From: Spirochaetaceae bacterium
GTDB taxonomy: Bacteria > Spirochaetota > Spirochaetia > Treponematales > Treponemataceae
Direction: 5' to 3'
NCBI GenBank assembly: GCA_031271875.1
Contig: JAISVD010000065.1
Coordinates: 1 to 6,103 of the forward strand
DNA length: 6,103 bases
Part shown: in pieces, positions 1 through 4,302 of the stretch
Layout: each line of letters starts with the position of its first letter
Position numbering within the stretch: the first letter of the stretch is position 1
Translations under genes and position numbers: made by a program
Notes under the pieces: generated by a model
Databases searched by the model: none
The model's input: the letters and a program-made list of their open reading frames with translations, nothing else
Told to the model about the DNA's origin: nothing

Positions 1-1116
1 CATAAGATGCCCATGCCTGTCCCTGCCCAGAATCGAGCCGAGATCAAACCGGAAGCCGTCAATGTGCATGTCCATGACCCAGTAGCGCAGGCAGTCGATG
101 ATGAAGGTCCGTACCACCGGGTGGTTGCAGTTGAAGGTGTTGCCGCAGCCGGAATAGTTCTTGTAATACCGTTTGTTCTGGTCTTCAAGAATATAGTAGA
201 TTTCGTTATCAAAACCGCGGAAGTTTATGGTGACTCCCCGTTCGTTGCCTTCGGCGGTGTGGTTGAACACCACATCGAGGATGACCTCGATGCCGCTGCG
301 GTGCAGCTCCCGAACCATCTCCTTGAATTCCCGCACCGCACCGCCCGGAGTACGGTCGGAGGCGTAGGATGTTTTTGGGGCAAAAAACGCGATGGTGCTG
401 TACCCCCAATAGTTATGCAGCCGCTTGCCGGTGCGGGGATTGGTGTTGGTGTTTTCAAATTCATCGAATTCCTGAAGCGGCAGGAATTCGACGCTGGTCA
501 CTCCCAGCTCCCGCAGGTAGGGTATCTTTTCTATTATACCCCGATATGTTCCGGGATGGGCGACCTCCGATGAGGAGTCAATGGTGAATCCCTTGAGGTG
601 CGCTTCATAGAGGACACATTTCCGCAGGGGATAATTGAGGGGATGATCATCCTGCCAGTCAAAATCGTTATCGTCCACCACAACGCATTTGGGAAATGAC
701 TCCGCCGAATGGGGTTCCTCAAAAACGAGATCGATAGTCTCCTGCATCGGCCTGGGCACTTCCGCCCTGTTTTCAAATATCGATGAGTCGGTCAGTGATT
801 TTGCGTAGGGGTCCAGGAGGTAGTTGTTTTTATTGAACCGCTGCCCCTTTTCCGGATCAAAGGGGCCGTCCACCCGATAAAGGTAGAGCGCCCCGGGGCT
901 GAGTCCTTCGAGAAACACATGCCAGAGGTCACCGGTACAGTTCCGTTCAGGATCAAAGGTATAGCTGAAACAGGGTTTCGCGTCATCTTCATTTTCAAAA
1001 ATGTCAAGTATTACCCCTGTTCCGTTTCTTGTAAAAACGCTGAAATTAACACCATTATGGTGCGGGCTCGCCCCCTGAGGTAATGGTTTTCCGGGATGAG
1101 GGATTAACGTTTTCAT
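1..1116 (-). CDS. glgX: Glycogen debranching enzyme, GlgX/isoamylase type (N-terminal 372 codons, 3' end outside window)
   Basis: Hydrolyses alpha-1,6 branch linkages in glycogen or limit dextrins in the cytoplasm. I translated the frame from 1116 to 1 and it is open throughout. Residues about 10-100 fit a CBM48/isoamylase N-domain (GVNFSVFTRNG, LYLYRVDGPFDPEKGQRFN, YLLDPYAKSL). The GH13 catalytic barrel follows: YEAHLKGFT at 170-178, HNYWGYST at 234-241, region I DVVFNHT at 281-287, and region II GFRFDLGSILGRD at 354-366, where D358 is the expected catalytic nucleophile. The general acid and the rest of the barrel lie beyond position 1. The start at 1116 is preceded by GGAGAGG, and the family similarity begins immediately after it. 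No signal peptide is visible. The gene is divergent from addB. TreX or another isoamylase-type debranching enzyme is the alternative; family membership is certain, the exact subfamily less so. Confidence 0.92.
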   Translation of the reverse strand, partial: MKTLIPHPGKPLPQGASPHHNGVNFSVFTRNGTGVILDIFENEDDAKPCFSYTFDPERNCTGDLWHVFLEGLSPGALYLYRVDGPFDPEKGQRFNKNNYLLDPYAKSLTDSSIFENRAEVPRPMQETIDLVFEEPHSAESFPKCVVVDDNDFDWQDDHPLNYPLRKCVLYEAHLKGFTIDSSSEVAHPGTYRGIIEKIPYLRELGVTSVEFLPLQEFDEFENTNTNPRTGKRLHNYWGYSTIAFFAPKTSYASDRTPGGAVREFKEMVRELHRSGIEVILDVVFNHTAEGNERGVTINFRGFDNEIYYILEDQNKRYYKNYSGCGNTFNCNHPVVRTFIIDCLRYWVMDMHIDGFRFDLGSILGRDRHGHLM

Positions 1117-1121
1117 ATCAA

Positions 1122-1128
1122 CCTCTCC
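1122..1128 (-). promoter_or_regulatory. Shine-Dalgarno site of glgX
   Basis: GGAGAGG on the minus strand ends 5 nt before the ATG at 1116 and supports that start. If transcription begins just downstream of the extended -10 box at 1129-1137, this site would be at or upstream of the 5' end. Either the transcript starts further upstream, or the site is only partly used. Confidence 0.6.
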
Positions 1129-1137
1129 AGTATAGCA
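1129..1137 (-). promoter_or_regulatory. Candidate extended -10 element for glgX
   Basis: On the minus strand this reads TGCTATACT, identical to the element facing addB. No good -35 box lies 16-18 nt upstream; by symmetry the -35 position of each promoter falls on the other arm (TAGCAT). Extended -10 promoters can work without a strong -35. RNA polymerase could probably bind only one of the two promoters at a time. Confidence 0.45.
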
Positions 1138-1152
1138 TTTTGACATCTCTTA

Positions 1153-1161
1153 TGCTATACT
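1153..1161 (+). promoter_or_regulatory. Candidate extended -10 element for addBA
   Basis: TGCTATACT is a TGn extended -10 followed by TATACT, five of six matches to TATAAT. The predicted transcription start is near 1167-1169, leaving only about 5-7 nt before the addB ATG. An alternative reading is a consensus TTGACA -35 box at 1140-1145 with a weaker -10 TATGAA at 1163-1168 (17-nt spacer), which would start transcription almost on the ATG. Both readings give a leaderless or nearly leaderless addB mRNA, in keeping with the lack of a Shine-Dalgarno site. Confidence 0.5.
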
Positions 1162-1173
1162 TTATGAAATTAT

Positions 1174-4100
1174 ATGAACGCCATATCACAGATTATCCGT
1201 GAAAAAATCAGAGAACAGCATGTCCGGTTTGTTTTTCCTTCGGAAACAGCCTCCTCGCTCTGGGCGGCAAAGGCCCCGGATATAACCGGGGAGCGCTCTG
1301 TGGCGCTCAACCGCTTTCTCGCCTGGGACAGGTTTAAGGAGAGCGCGGCGGGAACTGCGGCGGCAGGGAAAACGCCGGTTCAGGAGGTGATCCGCAGGCT
1401 CTTTGCGGAAAAACTTGCCGCAGTAAACGCCCGTGCGGCGGAGCTGTGCACCGCGGCGGAGACGCACGGCGGTTCTCCTCTCCGTACCGGAGAGGGACAG
1501 AGCTCTGCGGAACTACACACCACGGCGGAACTTTGCGCCACCGTGGAGCCAGTCCCTGAAGGGTTTCCGCTGAGGGCGGTCATACCCGGCGAATTCGCCG
1601 CTGAAGGGACGCTCTTTGCGGGATGGCTTGCGGGGATACTCCCCTCTCTGGCGCTGCTTGCGAACCTGAGAACAGGTAAAACCGGAGCGGCGTTTCCCGA
1701 TGCGGAGGTTCTTCCCGACGGGGAAGAGAGGGATTATCTTGCGATAGAGCGGGAGTATTCAGCATTTCTCGAAAAGCACGGACTCTTTGAACCCTCCTGG
1801 CAGCAGCGGAGCGCCGATACTGCGGAGTTTGAGTATTACATCTTTTATCCCGAAGCGATGGAAGATTTTACCGAATATGAATCTCTTCTGCGTTCCAACC
1901 CATCGATCCATCTTATATATAGAGAAGAACAGGATGAAAAACCGCTGCTGTACCGGTATGGTTCCGCCAGAGAGGAGCTGCGGGGGACAGCGCTTGCCAT
2001 CAGGGAACTGAATGAACAGCAGGGCATCCCCTATACCGATATGGCCGTAAGTGTTCCGGGACTTGACGCTCTGGAGCCCTATCTGCTGCGGGAATTCTCG
2101 CTCTATAACATTCCCGTGCGTTACCGTTCGGGGAAACCCCTGGGGAATTACGCGGCGGGCAGGCTTTTTTCGCTCATAAGCGACTGTGTGAACAGCGGTT
2201 TCTCTTTTACCGCGGTCAAGGCGCTGGTACTCAACGAGCATCTTCCCTGGCGGCATCCTGACCTGAACGAGGGGCTTATACGGTTCGGCATCGATAACAA
2301 CTGCGTTTCCGGTTACCGGGAACATACGACCGCAGGGCTGAAAACCGTCGATGTCTGGGAGGAGGCGTTCCGCACTATCCGCAGTGACGAACGGCTCGCG
2401 TCCTATTACCGGAAGCTGAAACGGGAACTGACTTCCCTTGTTTCATCCCGCAGTTTCGCGGAGATACGGAACCGCTATTTCGCGTTCCGGGGACAGAGCT
2501 CTGAAGGAAGTTCCGGTGCGGAACGAAGCTCCGCGCCGGGATTTCTCGCGATGGAGCTCTTGTCCCAGGAGGAACAAAGTTCCTCCGAGAGCGATGCTGT
2601 TCTGGGGCGCTGCATCGAGGAGCTTTCCGCGCTTATCCGGCTTGAAAAGGAGTATCCCGAACTCGTCCCTGAGTCGCCTTTCAGTTTTTATCTCTCCGTG
2701 CTCCGGGAAAAACAGTATGTTCCCCAGCGCCATGAAACCGGGGTCAGCATCTTTCCCTACCGCGTAGCGGCGGCGACTCCCTTTGCCTGCCACTTTGTGA
2801 TTAACGCCGCGCAGAATACGGCCACAGTACTCTACCAGCCCCTGAAGTTCCTGCGGCAGGACAAACGGGCGGCTCTGGGCATAACCGATACCGATGCCTC
2901 GGAGGCGTTTTTCAGGCTGTACCGGATGGAAACCGGCTGTTCCCGGAACTCCGCCGCAGCGCAAAGCTCTGTCCCTCTGTTGAGGATAAGCTGCGCGGAC
3001 AATACCTTTTCGGGGTGGGCCATACCCCACAGCTTTTTCGCGGGGCAGGCTGAACAAGTCCGCGCCGAACACGTTCGGGCCGAGCAAGCTCTGTCCCCGA
3101 CAGCGTTCCCGTCGCCGGACGCCTTTTCACAGGAGCGGGAGTGGTGGGCGGCGGGACAGATCTCCGCTCAAGCTCTGTCCCCGGAAGCAGCCGGCTCAGC
3201 ATTTCCCCCAAAACTCTATCCGGTTCAGAAAAACGGATTCGTCCGCTGGCAGTCCCTGCTGGAACTCGTTCCGGCCCGGAGATTCAACTTGCTCAAGGAA
3301 GCCTTTGCACCTGCCATGACAGTATCGCCGCTGCTCCGGGAGCGCATCGCCGAACGGCAGCGGGCCGGAGCTTCGCACCGGGCCGGAACTCCGGAGGAGG
3401 GGCTGCTCCGGGTATCCGCGACGGATCTGAACAACTTCTTTTTCTGTTCCGCCTTCTGGTTTTACCGGAAGATACTGGAGGTGGCGGATTTTTCCCTGGA
3501 GGCGAAACTCCTTGACGACGCTTCCATGGGGAACCTCTACCATGAAATACTGAGGAAACTGTTTACCCGCATACGGGAGAATCACGGGATATTCGCTGCG
3601 GCGCAGATTGAAACATACTGCGCCTGGGCACAGGAGTGTACCGAAGAAGCGGCGCGGGAGTATCCGGCGTTTCAGGGGCCTCTGGCGGAACCGCTCATCT
3701 CATCCCAGTCACAGGCGATCTCCCGGCGGCTGTGTTCACTCCTCAGAACCGAGGCGGCCGCCTTTGACGGATACCGGGTGGGTCCGCTGGAGGAATCCTT
3801 CGGTTTCCGGCAGGGCGGACTCTGGCTGAACGGCAAACTCGACCGGGTCTCCTTTTCCCCCGATGACGGAGCGGTCATCATCGATTATAAAACCGGCGCG
3901 CCCCCGGCGAAGAGCGGCTGTATCGCGTCTGCGGACGCAGCCGGAAGTGGGGAGCTTTCGGATTTCCAGATACCTATGTATATCAGGCTCTACGAAGAGC
4001 GTACCGCCGAGAAGACGGCGGAACTGCGTACCGCTGCGGCGGCGCTGTTTATGAGCATCAACCAGAACAAACTCTCCGTGGTGGTGGGAGAAGCCGGGGG

Positions 4101-4302
4101 CCGGAAAGGGATTTCACGGGAAGAGTACGAACACACCCTCACGGTTTTTGATGAATATACGGAAGATTTCGGCAAAAAGGTGGAGGCCCTCGATTTCTCG
4201 CCCCCCTCCATCCGGTTCAGAAACTGCGCCGCCTGTTCCTACAGGAATATATGCAGAACGGTATTCTCCCTCAACACTACGGAGGAAGCCCATGGGATGT
4301 GA
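1174..4302 (+). CDS. addB: AddB-like Fe-S PD-(D/E)XK exonuclease subunit (RecB-family nuclease), 1042 aa
   Basis: Probable nuclease subunit of an AddAB-type enzyme that resects double-strand ends for RecA loading. Residues 1-340 resemble the AddB helicase-like region, but the Walker A position reads FVFPSETASSLW (about 19-30) with no GxGKS/T, so ATPase activity is unlikely. MAVSVPG (290-296) and IPVRYRSGKPLG (313-324) match the AddB/UvrD-C-like fold. The C-terminal nuclease has C758, H790 in GNLYHEIL, D890 in GKLDRV, D904 and K906 in IIDYKTG, and Q932/Y936 in QIPMY. C758 with C1018, C1021 and C1027 (CAACSYRNIC) forms the typical 4Fe-4S set. A stop at 1165 lies in frame just upstream, making 1174 the first ATG; no Shine-Dalgarno site precedes it. 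Several low-complexity inserts (89-126, 440-475, 590-602, 626-675, 730-743, 910-929) carry the window's repeats. It overlaps addA by 11 bp. Confidence 0.85.
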   Translation: MNAISQIIREKIREQHVRFVFPSETASSLWAAKAPDITGERSVALNRFLAWDRFKESAAGTAAAGKTPVQEVIRRLFAEKLAAVNARAAELCTAAETHGGSPLRTGEGQSSAELHTTAELCATVEPVPEGFPLRAVIPGEFAAEGTLFAGWLAGILPSLALLANLRTGKTGAAFPDAEVLPDGEERDYLAIEREYSAFLEKHGLFEPSWQQRSADTAEFEYYIFYPEAMEDFTEYESLLRSNPSIHLIYREEQDEKPLLYRYGSAREELRGTALAIRELNEQQGIPYTDMAVSVPGLDALEPYLLREFSLYNIPVRYRSGKPLGNYAAGRLFSLISDCVNSGFSFTAVKALVLNEHLPWRHPDLNEGLIRFGIDNNCVSGYREHTTAGLKTVDVWEEAFRTIRSDERLASYYRKLKRELTSLVSSRSFAEIRNRYFAFRGQSSEGSSGAERSSAPGFLAMELLSQEEQSSSESDAVLGRCIEELSALIRLEKEYPELVPESPFSFYLSVLREKQYVPQRHETGVSIFPYRVAAATPFACHFVINAAQNTATVLYQPLKFLRQDKRAALGITDTDASEAFFRLYRMETGCSRNSAAAQSSVPLLRISCADNTFSGWAIPHSFFAGQAEQVRAEHVRAEQALSPTAFPSPDAFSQEREWWAAGQISAQALSPEAAGSAFPPKLYPVQKNGFVRWQSLLELVPARRFNLLKEAFAPAMTVSPLLRERIAERQRAGASHRAGTPEEGLLRVSATDLNNFFFCSAFWFYRKILEVADFSLEAKLLDDASMGNLYHEILRKLFTRIRENHGIFAAAQIETYCAWAQECTEEAAREYPAFQGPLAEPLISSQSQAISRRLCSLLRTEAAAFDGYRVGPLEESFGFRQGGLWLNGKLDRVSFSPDDGAVIIDYKTGAPPAKSGCIASADAAGSGELSDFQIPMYIRLYEERTAEKTAELRTAAAALFMSINQNKLSVVVGEAGGRKGISREEYEHTLTVFDEYTEDFGKKVEALDFSPPSIRFRNCAACSYRNICRTVFSLNTTEEAHGM
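1438..1473 (+). repeat. 18-bp tandem units in addB, array 1
   Basis: Two 18-bp units: GCGGAGCTGTGCACCGCG (1438-1455, peptide AELCTA) and a degenerate copy beginning GCGGAGACGCAC (1456-1473, AETHGG). They resemble the units at 1507-1542, 4018-4035 and 5090-5125. Confidence 0.7.
1477..1495. repeat. Perfect hairpin, 8-bp arms and 3-nt loop, in addB
   Basis: CCTCTCCG (1477-1484), TAC loop, CGGAGAGG (1488-1495). The right arm overlaps the first two bases of the GGGACAGAGCT copy at 1494. No T-run follows, so it is not an intrinsic terminator. Confidence 0.85.
1494..1542 (+). repeat. GGGACAGAGCT copy 1 plus two 18-bp units
   Basis: The core GGGACAGAGCT (1494-1504) is read as GQSS. It runs directly into GCGGAACTACACACCACG (1507-1524, AELHTT) and GCGGAACTTTGCGCCACC (1525-1542, AELCAT). 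With the array at 1438-1473 it makes a low-complexity insert of about 38 residues in the helicase-like N-region of addB. Confidence 0.75.
2485..2503 (+). repeat. GGGACAGAGCT copy 2 (addB)
   Basis: The core at 2490-2500 is read as GQSS. The longer 16-mer TTCCGGGGACAGAGCT (2485-2500) is matched perfectly, in opposite orientation, at 3171-3186. Further short inverted segments follow (CGTTCCG 2483-2489 against CGGAACG 2519-2525). Confidence 0.8.
2568..2586. repeat. Perfect hairpin, 8-bp arms and 3-nt loop, in addB
   Basis: GGAGGAAC (2568-2575), AAA loop, GTTCCTCC (2579-2586), encoding part of QEEQSSSES. It has the same 8/3/8 geometry as the hairpin at 1477. No T-run follows. Confidence 0.85.
2941..2975 (-). 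repeat. GGGACAGAGCT copy 3 plus 18-bp unit, reverse orientation (addB)
   Basis: On the minus strand: GGG followed by ACAGAGCTTTGCGCTGCG (2972-2955) and a truncated unit beginning GCGGAGTTCC. The core lies at 2965-2975. In addB it is read backwards as SSVP within a segment rich in A and S, a different register from every other copy. Confidence 0.75.
3049..3098 (-). repeat. 15-bp tandem units ending in GGGACAGAGCT copy 4, reverse (addB)
   Basis: Three 15-bp units read in the addB frame as AEQVR, AEHVR, AEQAL (3049-3063, 3064-3078, 3079-3093). The third merges into AAGCTCTGTCCCC (3086-3098), the reverse complement of the core, read as ALSP. Confidence 0.75.
3153..3186 (-). repeat. GGGACAGAGCT copy 5, reverse, with an inverted partial copy (addB)
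   Basis: AAGCTCTGTCCCC at 3170-3182 is the reverse complement of the core, read as ALSP. Upstream GGGACAGA (3153-3160) pairs perfectly with TCTGTCCC (3174-3181) across 13 nt, giving a small stem. The 16-bp segment 3171-3186 matches 2485-2500 inverted. Confidence 0.8.
3361..3396 (+). repeat. 18-bp tandem pair in addB, different reading frame
   Basis: CGGGCCGGAGCTTCGCAC (3361-3378) and CGGGCCGGAACTCCGGAG (3379-3396) share the first 12 bases apart from one substitution. The inner GGAGCTTCGCACC resembles the 18-bp unit found elsewhere but is read here as RAGASH/RAGTPE instead of AELRT. It lies just before the nuclease domain. Confidence 0.65.
3925..3938. repeat. Short inverted repeat in the nuclease insert
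   Basis: GCGTC, TGCG loop, GACGC. It falls in the insert (about residues 910-929) between the catalytic lysine K906 and the QIPMY motif, and is followed at 3951 by GGAGCTTTCG, a possible degenerate repeat-family fragment. Confidence 0.45.
4018..4035 (+). repeat. Single 18-bp unit in addB
   Basis: GCGGAACTGCGTACCGCT, peptide AELRTA, preceded by a related partial copy GAGCGTACCGCC (ERTA) at 3997. This gives ERTAEKTAELRTAAAA after the conserved QIPMY helix. Confidence 0.65.
4281..4287 (+). promoter_or_regulatory. Shine-Dalgarno site of addA, inside addB
   Basis: GGAGGAA has its GGAGG core 6 nt before the ATG at 4292 and decides that start over the ATG at 4297, which is in the addB frame. Its position in the last codons of addB, together with the 11-bp overlap, points to translational coupling. 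Confidence 0.8.

Larger units (their letters stand above)
1129..1161. promoter_or_regulatory. Symmetric divergent promoter/operator: perfect 10-bp inverted repeat
   Basis: AGTATAGCAT (1129-1138) and ATGCTATACT (1152-1161) are perfect reverse complements separated by 13 nt. The arms start 23 bp apart, about two helical turns. The symmetry centre is position 1145, and the first bases of the two start codons (1116 and 1174) are each 29 nt from it. Each arm contains TGCTATACT reading towards its own gene, so the repeat can be read as two overlapping back-to-back extended -10 promoters, as an operator for a dimeric regulator, or both. The inverted repeat is directly visible; the function is inferred. 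Confidence 0.6.

Noticed and set aside
7..573. 188-codon open frame on the plus strand inside the debranching-enzyme region
   Set aside because: It lies wholly antisense to the glgX frame, which carries clear GH13 motifs; the plus-strand product is low in recognisable features and is a shadow frame.
1164..1202. Small open frame ATG at 1164 overlapping the addB start
   Set aside because: Only 12 codons before TGA, with no ribosome-binding site. It could be a leader peptide, but nothing supports this over chance.
2443..3087. 214-codon minus-strand open frame opposite addB
   Set aside because: It is antisense to the addB coding region, whose frame is open for 1042 codons with motifs on both sides. 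The length is explained by GC-rich codon composition.
1438..3186. CRISPR array
   Set aside because: Repeats are in both orientations, irregularly spaced and translated in frame; there are no uniform spacers.
3196..3585. 129-codon minus-strand frame opposite the start of the nuclease domain
   Set aside because: Antisense shadow of the conserved C758 and H790 region of addB; no motif recognised.
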